A stretch of DNA of 64,000 nt from Flavobacterium praedii (GCF_026810365.1 NZ_CP113948.1:2133001-2197000); one strand, 5' to 3'; shown: positions 54,212-63,294, numbered from the stretch's first letter. Notes: generated from the sequence alone by a model not told the origin. Made by a program: numbers and translations.

Positions 54212-55399
54212 TTAAGCTACAATTTCAGTTACCTGACCTGCACCTACAGTTCTACCACCTTCACGGATAGCAAAACGTAAACCTACGCTCATTGCGATTG
54301 GGCTTAACAAAGTAACATTGATAGTTAAGTTGTCACCTGGCATTACCATCTCTACTCCTTCTGGTAAAGTAATAACTCCTGTTACGTCAGTTGTACGTAC
54401 GTAGAACTGTGGACGGTAGTTATTATGGAATGGAGTATGACGTCCACCTTCTTCTTTTTTCAAGATATACACCTCAGCTTTGAAAGTAGCGTGTGGTTTA
54501 ACAGATCCTGGCTTAATGATAACCATTCCTCTTTTGATAGATTCTTTATCAATACCTCTTAATAATAAACCTACGTTATCTCCTGCTTCACCTCTATCAA
54601 GGATTTTACGGAACATTTCAACTCCAGTAATAGTAGAAGTTAATTTTTCAGCTCCCATACCGATGATTTCAACTGGATCTCCAGTATTAGCAATACCAGT
54701 TTCGATACGACCTGTAGCAACAGTTCCACGACCTGTAATTGTAAATACGTCTTCAACTGGCATCAAGAAAGGTTTCTCAGTATCACGTACTGGCTCCTCG
54801 ATCCAAGCATCAACAGCTTCCATCAATTCAATAATTTTAGGAACCCAAACAGGATCATTATTCAATCCTCCAAGAGCAGACCCTTGAACAACTGGACAAT
54901 TATCTCCATCATATTCATAGAAAGACAATAAGTCTCTAATTTCCATTTCAACAAGTTCTAACAACTCAGCATCATCAACCATATCCACTTTGTTCATGAA
55001 AACTACCATTCTAGGAATACCTACTTGGCGACCTAAAAGGATGTGCTCACGTGTTTGTGGCATTGGTCCATCAGTTGCAGCTACAACAAGGATAGCACCG
55101 TCCATTTGAGCAGCACCAGTAACCATGTTTTTTACGTAATCCGCGTGACCTGGACAGTCAACGTGTGCGTAGTGACGGTTAGCAGTTTCATACTCAACGT
55201 GTGATGTATTAATTGTAATACCTCTTTCTTTTTCTTCAGGAGCATTATCAATTTGATCAAATGATTTTGCTTGACAGTAACCAGCATCAGATAACACTTT
55301 TGTGATTGCTGCTGTTAAAGTAGTTTTACCGTGATCTACGTGTCCGATCGTACCAATATTTAAGTGTGGTTTCGAACGGTTAAAGGTTTCTTTTGCCAT
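54212..55399 (-). CDS. tuf: elongation factor Tu
   Basis: EF-Tu delivers aminoacyl-tRNA to the ribosome. The 395-residue protein has G1 [15 protein letters not shown], the switch-1 stretch [19 protein letters not shown]3 [13 protein letters not shown] and G4 [10 protein letters not shown], followed by domains II and III ([14 protein letters not shown] at the end). The tRNA genes upstream lie on the same strand, so a joint tRNA-tuf transcript as in E. coli tufB is likely. Codon use is strongly optimised, as for highly expressed genes. Confidence 0.98.
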   Translation of the reverse strand: MAKETFNRSKPHLNIGTIGHVDHGKTTLTAAITKVLSDAGYCQAKSFDQIDNAPEEKERGITINTSHVEYETANRHYAHVDCPGHADYVKNMVTGAAQMDGAILVVAATDGPMPQTREHILLGRQVGIPRMVVFMNKVDMVDDAELLELVEMEIRDLLSFYEYDGDNCPVVQGSALGGLNNDPVWVPKIIELMEAVDAWIEEPVRDTEKPFLMPVEDVFTITGRGTVATGRIETGIANTGDPVEIIGMGAEKLTSTITGVEMFRKILDRGEAGDNVGLLLRGIDKESIKRGMVIIKPGSVKPHATFKAEVYILKKEEGGRHTPFHNNYRPQFYVRTTDVTGVITLPEGVEMVMPGDNLTINVTLLSPIAMSVGLRFAIREGGRTVGAGQVTEIVA

Positions 55400-55452
55400 T
55401 TTACTTAATTTTAATCTAGTTTATATATTTATTTCAATTTCCTACTTACTTG

Positions 55453-55524
55453 AGCCAACTACGGGAATTGAACCCGTGACCTCTTCCTTACCAAGGAAGC
55501 ACTCTACCTCTGAGCTAAGTCGGC
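55453..55524 (-). tRNA. tRNA-Thr (GGT)
   Basis: The acceptor stem GCCGACT pairs with AGTTGGC. The anticodon stem CTTCC/GGAAG encloses TTGGTAA, giving anticodon GGT. The T-arm ACGGGTTCAATTCCCGT is normal. Confidence 0.95.
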
Positions 55525-55609
55525 AGAGAGTTCTGATTTTAGATTTGCGATAATAGATTTTAGATTTAAAACCCGAAATCTACATTCTGAAATCTCAACT
55601 TCTTTCTTG
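55525..55609. other. spacer between tRNA-Thr and tRNA-Tyr with direct repeats
   Basis: The 85-bp spacer contains repeated GATTTTAGATTT units and no tRNA. In E. coli and many other bacteria a tRNA-Gly lies at this point between tRNA-Tyr and tRNA-Thr. None is seen here. Confidence 0.5.
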
Positions 55610-55690
55610 TGGGGAGAGCAGGATTCGAACCTGCGAAGTTCACACAGCAGATTTACAGTCTGCCCTCGTTGGCCGCTTGAGTATCTCCCC
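55610..55690 (-). tRNA. tRNA-Tyr (GTA)
   Basis: A class-II tRNA with a long variable arm. The acceptor is GGGGAGA/TCTCCCC, and the anticodon loop CTGTAAA gives GTA between GCAGA/TCTGC. The T-arm is CAGGTTCGAATCCTG. Confidence 0.95.
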
Positions 55691-55746
55691 ATTATTCCAA
55701 TATTACAAAAGAACTAATTCCAAACGCTTTGGAAGTCATAATTTAG

Positions 55747-55820
55747 AGCCGGCGGAGGGACTCGAACCCACGACCTGCTGATTACAAATCAGCTGCTCTA
55801 GCCAACTGAGCTACGCTGGC
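55747..55820 (-). tRNA. tRNA-Thr (TGT)
   Basis: The acceptor GCCAGCG pairs with CGCCGGC (one wobble or mismatch). The anticodon stem GCTGA/TCAGC encloses TTTGTAA, anticodon TGT. The T-arm is GTGGGTTCGAGTCCC. Confidence 0.94.
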
Positions 55821-55909
55821 AATATCAAAAAAAAGTCCGCTATTTCTAACGGACTGCAAATGTATAGATTTTATCTTTTAATCAAAACATTTTTTCGAAA
55901 AAATTTTAA

Positions 55910-56212
55910 TTAAATATGCGTTCTTAACTTTTCTTTACGTTTTACTAGCAATCGTTCTAATGATTCTGCAGATTGCTCAACAGCTTCTTCAAAGGTTTTG
56001 CATTGTTTTTTTACTAAAAAATCATCTCCAGGAACATTAATCTTTATTTCGACAATCTTATTTTCCTTTTCACTTGTCTTTTCCACCTTCATAAAAACAT
56101 CCGAAGAGACCACTTTGTCATAATACTTTTCTAATTTGTCCATTCTCTCTTGAACGAAATCCACCAGCTTTTTGTCAACTGTAAAGTTAACCGCATGAAC
56201 ATTTACCTTCAT
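55910..56212 (-). CDS. hpf: ribosome hibernation-promoting factor (HPF/RaiA family)
   Basis: The 100-residue protein has the sigma-54-modulation/RaiA fold: MKVNVHAVNFTVDKKLVDFV, then SEKENKIVEIKINVPGDDFL and CKTFEEAVEQSAESLERLLV. It binds the 30S decoding site in stationary phase and favours inactive ribosome dimers. Only the short form is present. The start at 56212 is one of two close methionines (56218 adds MI). It lies 33 bp after xerC on the same strand. Confidence 0.93.
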   Translation of the reverse strand: MKVNVHAVNFTVDKKLVDFVQERMDKLEKYYDKVVSSDVFMKVEKTSEKENKIVEIKINVPGDDFLVKKQCKTFEEAVEQSAESLERLLVKRKEKLRTHI

Positions 56213-56245
56213 AATCAATCTTTTTAATGGTTAAACATTTCAGAA

Positions 56246-57145
56246 TCATTTTTCACCCCTAGGATGCGCATCTTTATATACCTTTTTGAGCTCTGCTAAA
56301 CTACTATGCGTATATATTTGAGTAGATGCCAAACTAGAATGTCCTAACAACTCCTTAACTGAATTTAAATCAGCCCCGTTATTTAATAAGTGAGTCGCAA
56401 ACGTATGTCGTAATATATGAGGACTTTTTTTTACTTTCTCGGAGACAGTACTAAAGTATGAATTTATTAATCGATACACAAAAGAATCATTTAATTTTAA
56501 CCCTTTTTTTGTGAGAAACAAATAATCTCCATCAACCATTTCTTCTAACATTGAGCGCTCCTTTATATACAACAACAACTGCTCTAGCACTATAGGTAAA
56601 ATGGGCAAAATCCGTTCCTTATTCCTTTTTCCTAAAACTTTTAATGTATTAGTAGCCAAATTTACATTAGAAAGCTTCAATTGAATCAGCTCTGCTCTTC
56701 GCATCCCTGAAGAATAGAACAGTTCTACTATGAGTTTATCCCTTATTTCTTTATACCCTTCGGAGTTTGAATTTTGAGACAACGCCTCTACGAGTTCTTT
56801 TTCAGAAAAAGGAATCTGAAGTTTCTTTTCTACTTTTAAAGCCCGGTGTTTCAATAACGGGTTACCATTGATTTGTTTTGTTTTTAAAAGGAATTTATAA
56901 AAAGCTCTTAAAGAAGCAATCTTTCTATTTACGGTACTATTTGAAACACCATCTTCTACAAGCGAAACAATCCAACTTCTGATTTGACTGTAATTGACAT
57001 TTTCAATAGAATCTTGTTCAAAATATTGCTTATTAAATGACTCGAAGTATGTTATATCATTTAAATATGCCTTGATGGTATGTGGAGAGTATTTTTTTTC
57101 GAATTGCAGATAATCACTAAATGCATCTTTATTATTTGTAGCCAT
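56246..57145 (-). CDS. xerC: tyrosine recombinase XerC
   Basis: The 299-residue enzyme of the XerCD pair resolves chromosome dimers at dif. The N-terminal SAM-like core-binding domain (residues 1-100: DAFSDYLQFEKKYSPHTIKA) is normal. The catalytic set is R in SSGMRRAELIQL, K in GKRNKERILP, HxxR in SPHILRHTFATHLL, H in ELLGHSSLASTQIYTH and the nucleophilic Y in that last motif. It lacks the extra alpha-I2 helix and insert that mark integron integrases. It is therefore the housekeeping recombinase and no proof of an integron platform. It is next to rpsU and hpf, as is usual in Bacteroidota. Confidence 0.95.
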   Translation of the reverse strand: MATNNKDAFSDYLQFEKKYSPHTIKAYLNDITYFESFNKQYFEQDSIENVNYSQIRSWIVSLVEDGVSNSTVNRKIASLRAFYKFLLKTKQINGNPLLKHRALKVEKKLQIPFSEKELVEALSQNSNSEGYKEIRDKLIVELFYSSGMRRAELIQLKLSNVNLATNTLKVLGKRNKERILPILPIVLEQLLLYIKERSMLEEMVDGDYLFLTKKGLKLNDSFVYRLINSYFSTVSEKVKKSPHILRHTFATHLLNNGADLNSVKELLGHSSLASTQIYTHSSLAELKKVYKDAHPRGEK

Positions 57146-57192
57146 AAAAAAACCGTTAGCATCAAAGTTAAGAAACTTTAATTACTAACGGT
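57145..57192 (-). terminator. terminator hairpin of rpsU
   Basis: ACCGTTAG and CTAACGGT pair (57152-57192), with an inner AAAGTT/AACTTT stem. The A-run at 57145-57151 gives a T-tract on the minus strand. It overlaps the xerC start, so it probably limits read-through into xerC. Confidence 0.75.
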
Positions 57193-57215
57193 ACATTTAT
57201 TTTAATAGAATTCGA

Positions 57216-57413
57216 CTAGATATTTTCTAAACCATCTTTCATGTTTTGAATATAAGCAGCTTTTTGAAATTTCATTCTATTGATAACTGATGGCTTTATA
57301 AAAGCAGTACGTGCTCTTAGTTGTCTTACAGTTCCAGTTTTATCGAATTTTCTTTTGTAGCGCTTAAGTGCTCTATCGATATTTTCTCCGTCTTTAATTG
57401 GTATAATTAACAT
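57216..57413 (-). CDS. rpsU: 30S ribosomal protein bS21
   Basis: The 65-residue protein starts MLIIPIKDGENIDRALKRYK and continues RKFDKTGTVRQLRARTAFIK, with the Bacteroidota-type C-terminal extension. bS21 sits near the anti-Shine-Dalgarno of 16S rRNA and has been linked to the unusual initiation of Bacteroidota. The start at 57413 replaces a longer frame to 57455, whose extra 14 residues are not family-like. A G-rich purine stretch lies just upstream (AAAGGGGGTG on the coding strand), a strong Shine-Dalgarno in a phylum where they are rare. Confidence 0.94.
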   Translation of the reverse strand: MLIIPIKDGENIDRALKRYKRKFDKTGTVRQLRARTAFIKPSVINRMKFQKAAYIQNMKDGLENI

Positions 57414-57552
57414 AATTTTATCACCCCCTTTCGTTAAGTGCGCAAAAGTAAACATTATTTTGAATCTAGAATGCTTTTTTTAAAAATATTTTCTGAATTT
57501 ATTTTCTACTAGCAAACCAGACTATATATGATTTCCAAATGGTCTTGGTCTC

Positions 57553-57665
57553 GCGTGAAGGATGGACGCTAGCTACCGAAGTAGCGCAAACAGCCTGACA
57601 GCAGATTAAGTAAGGGGCGAATGAGCACAAACTACATCAGCCCCTTACTTACTATGGTGACACGC
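57553..57665. ncRNA. GC-rich structured element, candidate non-coding RNA or dispersed repeat
   Basis: A 113-bp block stands out by base composition. Outer ends GCGTG and CACGC can pair. Inside, TAAGTAAGGGGC (57607-57618) and GCCCCTTACTTA (57640-57651) form a perfect 12-bp stem with a 21-base loop, and CTAC-CGAA-GTAG forms a small tetraloop hairpin. From memory, a dispersed Bacteroidota element runs from GGGCGTG to CATCCCTCACGC. The minus strand here begins GGGCGTGTCACC and ends CATCCTTCACGC. No coding potential is seen. Confidence 0.5.
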
Positions 57666-57674
57666 CCAAAATGT

Positions 57675-58817
57675 TTATTTTAATAAATTTCTGGATATTA
57701 CTACTTTTTGAATTTCGGTGGTTCCTTCGCCTATAGTACATAATTTTGAATCTCTATAGAATTTTTCAACAGGATAATCTTTGGTATATCCATAACCACC
57801 ATGAATTTGAACGGCATCGTTTGCCACTTTTACGCAAACTTCAGAGGAATACATTTTGGCCATTGCACCTAATTGAGTTACAGGCCTGTGTTGCTCTTTA
57901 AGAAAAGCGGCTTTGTGCAGCAATAACTCTGATGCTTCAATTTCTGTAGCCATATCGGCCAATTTAAAAGAGATTCCTTGAAATTCGGAAATTGGCTGTC
58001 CAAACTGATGTCTTTCTTTTGAATATTTCAAAGCTGCTTCGTAAGCTCCTTTTGCAATTCCCAAAGACAATGCTCCGATAGAGATTCTTCCTCCATCTAG
58101 AATTTTCATGGCTTGAATAAATCCCTGCCCCACTTCTCCAAGCCTATTTGCATCTGGAATTCGGCAGTTATCAAAAATTAATTCTGCTGTTTCGCTAGCA
58201 CGCATTCCTAATTTATTTTCTTTTTTACCAGAAGTAAATCCTGGCATACCTTTTTCAAAAACAAATGCTGTCATTCCTTTTGAATCTCCTTTTTCACCGG
58301 TACGTACAATCACTACGGCAATATCGCCAGAAATAGCATGAGTGATAAAGTTTTTAGCTCCATTGACCACCCAAAAATCACCATCACGAACAGCAGTTGT
58401 GTTCATTCCGCCGGCATCCGATCCCGTATTGTGCTCGGTTAATCCCCAGGCACCTATATGCTCGCCAGTTGCCAATTTGGGAATCCATTTTTTCTTTTGC
58501 TCTTCATTTCCAAAGGTAAGAATATGATTGGTACATAAAGAATTATGAGCTGCAACCGATAATCCAATAGATGGATCGACTTTGGAGATTTCTTCTACAA
58601 TTGTAATGTATTCATGGTAACCCAATCCAGATCCACCCAATTCGGTTGGAACGAGAATCCCCATAAATCCCATTTCACCAAGTTTTTTGAAAAGTGGAAT
58701 TGGAAAAATTTGAGCTTCATCCCATTCCATTATAAAAGGTCTTATGTTTTTTTCAGCAAAATCCCTTATAGATTGCGCTATTAAAGATTGTGTTTCGTTG
58801 TAATCAAAATTCATCAT
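57675..58817 (-). CDS. acyl-CoA dehydrogenase
   Basis: This 380-residue FAD enzyme introduces the alpha-beta double bond into acyl-CoA in fatty-acid or branched-chain degradation. The order of domains is usual: an N-terminal helical domain, the FAD-binding loop (AWGLTEHNTGSDAGG and WVVNGAKNFITHA) and a C-terminal helical domain. The catalytic Glu is in the IGEGTTEIQKVVISRNLLK tail (position GEGTTEI). GIQIHGGYGY-like motif VQIHGGYGYTKDYPVEKFYR is present. Chain-length preference (short/branched type) is a guess. No electron-transfer flavoprotein gene is nearby. Confidence 0.94.
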   Translation of the reverse strand: MMNFDYNETQSLIAQSIRDFAEKNIRPFIMEWDEAQIFPIPLFKKLGEMGFMGILVPTELGGSGLGYHEYITIVEEISKVDPSIGLSVAAHNSLCTNHILTFGNEEQKKKWIPKLATGEHIGAWGLTEHNTGSDAGGMNTTAVRDGDFWVVNGAKNFITHAISGDIAVVIVRTGEKGDSKGMTAFVFEKGMPGFTSGKKENKLGMRASETAELIFDNCRIPDANRLGEVGQGFIQAMKILDGGRISIGALSLGIAKGAYEAALKYSKERHQFGQPISEFQGISFKLADMATEIEASELLLHKAAFLKEQHRPVTQLGAMAKMYSSEVCVKVANDAVQIHGGYGYTKDYPVEKFYRDSKLCTIGEGTTEIQKVVISRNLLK

Positions 58818-58831
58818 AAATGTCTTTCGTG

Positions 58832-59716
58832 TTAAAAGTCCAAATATAAGGCAATATAATTTGCTTTTTCAACAGGAAAGCCGTTAATTTTTATCAAATC
58901 CTCAATATTTTTAAAATCACCATACATACTTCTATATTTTACAATTTGTTTTGCTAAATCATATTTGAAATAAAAAAACTGAGAAAGTTCCTTTAATGAT
59001 GCATTATTAATATTTATTTTATGCAAAGTTGTGGGTTTTGAGATGACAAAGTGAGTATTTAAATTCAGAATTACTTCTGGAGGCAATCCCCAAACCTCTT
59101 TGAGCTGTTCCATCGACACAAAACCACCTAATTTTTCTTTTTGTGTTAAAATTCGAATAGAGATTGCCTCGCCTATCCCATTAATTTTGATTAAATCTTC
59201 TTTAGAAGCTTGATTGATATCTATTAGAACTATTTTTTCTTTTTTGGAAAAAGCCAAATGCTGACCATACTTATATACTTTAGTCTCTTTGTTCCGATTC
59301 ACCCAATCTGGAAATTTGAAATAGGGAGCAATGGCATTCAACAATGAATCTGAAACTTTTGTCACGTTTTGAAACTCTTTGGCAGAATTTACAAACTTAT
59401 TTTCTTTCCTAAAGGCAAGAAGTCTATCGATTTCCAGAACAGACATTCCTAATTTATACCCTTTATAATCGGTTATAAAATTAGGATTAAAAGGAAAAAT
59501 TCGGGGAGAGCTGTTTTGATTCTGCCATTTACCTGCATCTATTTCAGATTGAAGCGAAAGCCATTTATGTTCTTCTGGATAAACTTTTCTGATTGTATTA
59601 AAATCTACAAAAAAATAAATCAATTGTAAAATGATGATGATTCCGAACAAAAAGAGGACGCCAGACCGTTGATGTCTTGAAATTTTTAAATATTGTTTAA
59701 AAAAATTGATATTCAT
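58832..59716 (-). CDS. ComEA-like helix-hairpin-helix protein
   Basis: The 294-residue protein has one N-terminal membrane helix (SGVLFLFGIIIILQLIYFFV, residues about 19-38). Two or more helix-hairpin-helix modules follow: IDINQASKEDLIKINGIGEA around residue 165 and ININNASLKELSQFFYFKYD around residue 235, each followed by a glycine hairpin. HhH domains bind DNA without sequence preference. Membrane-anchored forms resemble ComEA, the DNA receptor in uptake, but members of this Bacteroidota group are not characterised. It lies 14 bp from the acyl-CoA dehydrogenase start, so the two may be co-transcribed. Confidence 0.85.
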   Translation of the reverse strand: MNINFFKQYLKISRHQRSGVLFLFGIIIILQLIYFFVDFNTIRKVYPEEHKWLSLQSEIDAGKWQNQNSSPRIFPFNPNFITDYKGYKLGMSVLEIDRLLAFRKENKFVNSAKEFQNVTKVSDSLLNAIAPYFKFPDWVNRNKETKVYKYGQHLAFSKKEKIVLIDINQASKEDLIKINGIGEAISIRILTQKEKLGGFVSMEQLKEVWGLPPEVILNLNTHFVISKPTTLHKININNASLKELSQFFYFKYDLAKQIVKYRSMYGDFKNIEDLIKINGFPVEKANYIALYLDF

Positions 59717-59920
59717 AATCCTAAATTAACTTTTAGAACAAACTGTTTGAAATTTAAAAATATAAAAAAATACGCAAATAAATCAATTTGTAAGAAAATA
59801 GTTTTTTAAAGAGAAGACTAAAATAGTATAACGAATATGATTACCGTTTTATTGAAATAAAAATTGCAACAATTTTGTTAGTTAAATGAAATTATAATTT
59901 TTATTTTTTATAAAAAACAA

Positions 59921-59928
59921 TACATTTG
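59921..59928 (+). promoter_or_regulatory. predicted -7 box of the amino-acid permease gene
   Basis: TACATTTG matches TAnnTTTG and lies 29 bp before the start. Confidence 0.55.
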
Positions 59929-59957
59929 ACACTTAATAACTTTTAAACCATAAAACC

Positions 59958-61601
59958 ATGTCTATTTGGAAAAGAAAACCATTAGCTCAACTACTAGCAG
60001 AAGCTGCTGATTCTGAAAAAGGATTAAAGAAAACCTTAACAGCCCCAGGTTTGGTTGCATTAGGGATTGGCGCCATTATTGGAGCAGGATTATTTTCAAT
60101 TACTGGACTAGCTGCATCAATGAATGCTGGGCCAGCTATAACAATATCTTTTCTTGTAGCTGCATTTGGTTGTATTTTCGCTGGTTTATGCTATGCTGAA
60201 TTTTCTTCAATGATACCAGTTGCGGGTAGTGCTTATACCTACTCCTTTGCCACAATGGGAGAATTTGTAGCATGGATAATTGGCTGGGATTTAGTATTAG
60301 AATATGCAGTAGGAGCCGCAACAGTTTCTATTAGTTGGTCGCGGTATTTTGGCAAATTCTTAGGCGGTTATGGCATACATCTTAATGAAGCTTATATGCT
60401 ATCCCCATTTGAAGGAGGTATCATTAATATCCCAGCAGTTGCAATCGTCATGATAATGTCTTTAATATTAATTAGAGGCACCAAAGAATCTGCATTTGTA
60501 AATGGAATTATCGTATTATTAAAAGTAACAGTAGTTTTAGTTTTTATTGCTGTAGGATGGCAATATATTAGACCTGAAAACTACACACCATACATCCCTG
60601 AAAACACAGGAAAGTTTGGAGAATTTGGTTTTTCAGGTATTATTAGAGCAGCTGCGATCGTGTTTTTTGCTTATATTGGTTTTGACGCTGTATCTACAGC
60701 TGCACAAGAAGCAAAAAATCCAAAAAGAGATATGCCAATTGGAATTCTTTTATCGTTAGCAATATGTACAATACTTTATATCCTTTTTGCTCACGTAATG
60801 ACAGGAGTTGTAAACTATCAAGCCTTTGCTGGTAAAGATGGTATCGCACCTGTAGCAATAGCAGTTGATGCAATGGGACCAATGGGAGCCAATGGATTAA
60901 TAACTCCTGCCTATCCATGGTTAAACAACGCAATAATATTAGCAATTTTAGGAGGATATTCTTCTGTAATCTTAGTGATGTTAATGGGACAAAGTAGAGT
61001 GTTTTTCTCTATGAGTAAAGATGGTTTAATGCCAAAAGTTTTCTCCGAAGTTCATTCAAAATTCAGAACTCCAGCCAAAAACAATTTGCTTTTTATGGTA
61101 ATTGTCAGTCTTTTTGCTGCATTCGTTCCAGCGAGAGTTGTTGGTGAAATGACAAGTATAGGTACTTTATTCGCTTTTATACTAGTATGTATTGGAGTAT
61201 TAATTATGCGTAAAAAAATGCCTGAAGCTCCAAGAGCCTTTAGAACACCATTTGTACCATACGTTCCTATAGCTGGTGTTTTAGTATGTTTGTTTATGAT
61301 GGTATTTTTACCATTAGACACTTGGATTCGATTAATAGCATGGATGATGGTTGGATTTGATTTATATTTGTTTTACGGAATGAAAAATAGTGTTTTAAAC
61401 AAAGGTAATTTTAGTTTAAAAAGCTACAAAACAGTTGCTGGCTCAGGATTAGGAATGGTACTTGCCTTAGTTATTGTTGCATTCATAAATCACTTAGATC
61501 CTAATATACACGAAGATTTCTTATTTTACTTCTCATTAGTATTTGCAGCAATACATGTATTTATATACTCGTACAGCTTCAAAAAATCTAAAGACTCATA
61601 A
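59958..61601 (+). CDS. APC-superfamily cationic amino acid transporter-like permease
   Basis: The 547-residue inner-membrane protein has about 14 predicted helices. The first helix carries ALGIGAIIGAGLFSITGLAA. SSMIPVAGSAYTYSFATMGE, AAIVFFAYIGFDAVSTAAQE with AKNPKRDMPIGI, and MGQSRVFFSMSKDGLMPKVF are diagnostic of the CAT (YfnA/cationic amino acid) subgroup with two extra helices. It would import amino acids. It is only distantly related to the permease at 7852. It has its own promoter and a strong bidirectional terminator. Confidence 0.94.
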   Translation: MSIWKRKPLAQLLAEAADSEKGLKKTLTAPGLVALGIGAIIGAGLFSITGLAASMNAGPAITISFLVAAFGCIFAGLCYAEFSSMIPVAGSAYTYSFATMGEFVAWIIGWDLVLEYAVGAATVSISWSRYFGKFLGGYGIHLNEAYMLSPFEGGIINIPAVAIVMIMSLILIRGTKESAFVNGIIVLLKVTVVLVFIAVGWQYIRPENYTPYIPENTGKFGEFGFSGIIRAAAIVFFAYIGFDAVSTAAQEAKNPKRDMPIGILLSLAICTILYILFAHVMTGVVNYQAFAGKDGIAPVAIAVDAMGPMGANGLITPAYPWLNNAIILAILGGYSSVILVMLMGQSRVFFSMSKDGLMPKVFSEVHSKFRTPAKNNLLFMVIVSLFAAFVPARVVGEMTSIGTLFAFILVCIGVLIMRKKMPEAPRAFRTPFVPYVPIAGVLVCLFMMVFLPLDTWIRLIAWMMVGFDLYLFYGMKNSVLNKGNFSLKSYKTVAGSGLGMVLALVIVAFINHLDPNIHEDFLFYFSLVFAAIHVFIYSYSFKKSKDS

Positions 61602-61613
61602 ATAATTTAAATA

Positions 61614-61659
61614 AAAAAAAGGGATTTTAAAGCTTAACCACTTTAAAATCCCTTTTTTT
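61614..61659. terminator. bidirectional terminator
   Basis: AAAAAAAGGGATTTTAAAG and CTTTAAAATCCCTTTTTTT form a perfect 19-bp stem with an 8-base loop, with A and T runs at both sides. It lies between convergent genes. Confidence 0.9.
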
Positions 61660-61673
61660 ATGCTTTCTCATTT

Positions 61674-61901
61674 CTATAAATCAAAAACAGAAGTACGTTT
61701 TGCTCTAACTAAATCTTTAAGACGAATCCAGAAAGCCAATGTAAGATAAACTCCAAAACCCAATCCTGCCGTGACAAAAGAAATATAGATAAAAAACAAA
61801 CGCACACTTGTCACCCTCATTCCTAATTTATCAGCCAAACGAGAAGAGACATGAAAACCATATTTTTCAAGAAAAAACTTTAATCGTATTACTGCACGCA
61901 T
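61674..61901 (-). CDS. PspC-like small membrane protein
   Basis: The 75-residue protein matches the PspC domain family. It has SSRLADKLGMRVTSVRLFFI, the FVTAGLGFGVYLTLAFWIRL membrane stretch and a basic C-terminus. PspC proteins sense envelope stress in enterobacteria. Short solitary PspC-like proteins are common in Bacteroidota, with unproven function. It is convergent to the permease across a bidirectional terminator. Confidence 0.85.
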   Translation of the reverse strand: MRAVIRLKFFLEKYGFHVSSRLADKLGMRVTSVRLFFIYISFVTAGLGFGVYLTLAFWIRLKDLVRAKRTSVFDL

Positions 61902-62022
61902 TTTTTTTAGTTATGAGTTATGAGTTATTAGCTCTGAGCAAAATTAAAGAATCTTTCAATACCAACAATCAATATCCAAAAAAGTTCATAAAACTGATTT
62001 AAAAAACTTCAAAAGTCAATGA

Positions 62023-63294
62023 CTAATTATTTTTCAGCAGTTCCATTCCGATAGCACAATCCAGACATTTATTTTTATTGCAATATTCATTTTTGAGTTG
62101 CAATAATGATTGTGTTTCAAATGCATTTTTAGCTTTTATCCCAAAGGAACCAAATTTATCTATTATTGAATTTTTCTCAGGATCAATTTCATTTAAAATA
62201 GTAATTAAATCCTCCGAAGCCTCCTTTCCTTGACTTTTGACATAAGCAAATTGAAGCGGAATAATCGTATTCAAAACAATTAAATCCAGAAAAGATTTGG
62301 ACAAGATTTTCTTTTTCTTGGGACTTTCTTTATCGAATTGATAATGAGTTTGCCAATAAGGAGAGACCGAAATGCAAAAAAAATCATAAATTGCATTGAT
62401 AGCATTCAAGCCACTTATTTTTGAAAATAAATTTTGATGTTTGTGGTACAAATTAGCTAACTGGGACAACCGAATTGTTGGAAAATTATCAGGGCGATGT
62501 TTAAAAAACTGTACAGGTTCGACACAACTTTTGTCTAATTGGTATTTATGGAGCAAATAAAAATACCTGAATTTCAAATCTTTGAAATAGTTATCTTCTT
62601 TTTCAGCATCCAATAATCCTGCAGAACCGAAAAGTAAAGCTTCGAGATTCTCTACTTCAAAACATTCTTTTCGAATGACTGAAAATGGAATAGATTGAGC
62701 AATTTTCAGAAAAATATCGCCATTGGTATTTAAACCAAAGCTTTTAGCCAAAAGACAAAACAGAACAGCTTCCCAATCATTATTGGTCGATACTAACAAT
62801 TCAAAAACAGGTATTGATTTCCTTTCCAATCGCTCAAAAAACAATCGTTCTTGCCAATTGATTAATGTAAATTGAGGAATTTCCTTTAGCTGTTTTTCGC
62901 AAAAAATCCAAGATTTTGGACGCAACAATTTTTGATAATTATTTACAATTTCTGTACAAACATAATTTTTTAGTTCTAGTACAGGAATTTCAGAATTATT
63001 GCTTCGGTAAATTTCGGAATCGTGCTCCCAAACCACATGCAAAATTACGTTTTTATAACTCACATCTACTTCATGATGATGGAGATACCAATCAGAAGAT
63101 TTGACATGAATTTCAACATTTCCAGCCCACTTCTGATTTCCAATAGTAATTTGAGCATTGAAAAAATCAGGGCCTGCCTGTTCTAGATACTGCCCGACAT
63201 TACTAATTATGATTTCCTCTTGATTACTCGTTTTTAGATTTAAAGCATCAAATTTTTTGAACTTCCAGAGGTAGTGGAGAAAATCTTCTTTCAT
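62023..63294 (-). CDS. DUF2851 family protein
   Basis: The 423-residue protein matches DUF2851, a family largely restricted to Bacteroidota with no known function. Typical stretches are LHYLWKFKKFDALNLKTSNQ, the nuclease-like beta region PDFFNAQITIGNQKWAGNVE followed by IHVKSSDWYLHHHEVDVSYK, and VILHVVWEHD. The C-terminus has CNKNKCLDCAIGMELL, a four-cysteine site that could bind a metal or an Fe-S cluster. The GPDFxxA...GxVEIH pattern recalls PD-(D/E)xK nucleases, so a nuclease role is possible but unshown. Confidence 0.9.
   Translation of the reverse strand: MKEDFLHYLWKFKKFDALNLKTSNQEEIIISNVGQYLEQAGPDFFNAQITIGNQKWAGNVEIHVKSSDWYLHHHEVDVSYKNVILHVVWEHDSEIYRSNNSEIPVLELKNYVCTEIVNNYQKLLRPKSWIFCEKQLKEIPQFTLINWQERLFFERLERKSIPVFELLVSTNNDWEAVLFCLLAKSFGLNTNGDIFLKIAQSIPFSVIRKECFEVENLEALLFGSAGLLDAEKEDNYFKDLKFRYFYLLHKYQLDKSCVEPVQFFKHRPDNFPTIRLSQLANLYHKHQNLFSKISGLNAINAIYDFFCISVSPYWQTHYQFDKESPKKKKILSKSFLDLIVLNTIIPLQFAYVKSQGKEASEDLITILNEIDPEKNSIIDKFGSFGIKAKNAFETQSLLQLKNEYCNKNKCLDCAIGMELLKNN

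Noticed and set aside
56246..57145. Tyrosine recombinase as possible integron integrase for the cassette array
   Set aside because: It sits in the conserved rpsU-xerC-hpf neighbourhood, has ordinary XerC length and lacks the IntI-specific insert, so it is the chromosomal XerC.
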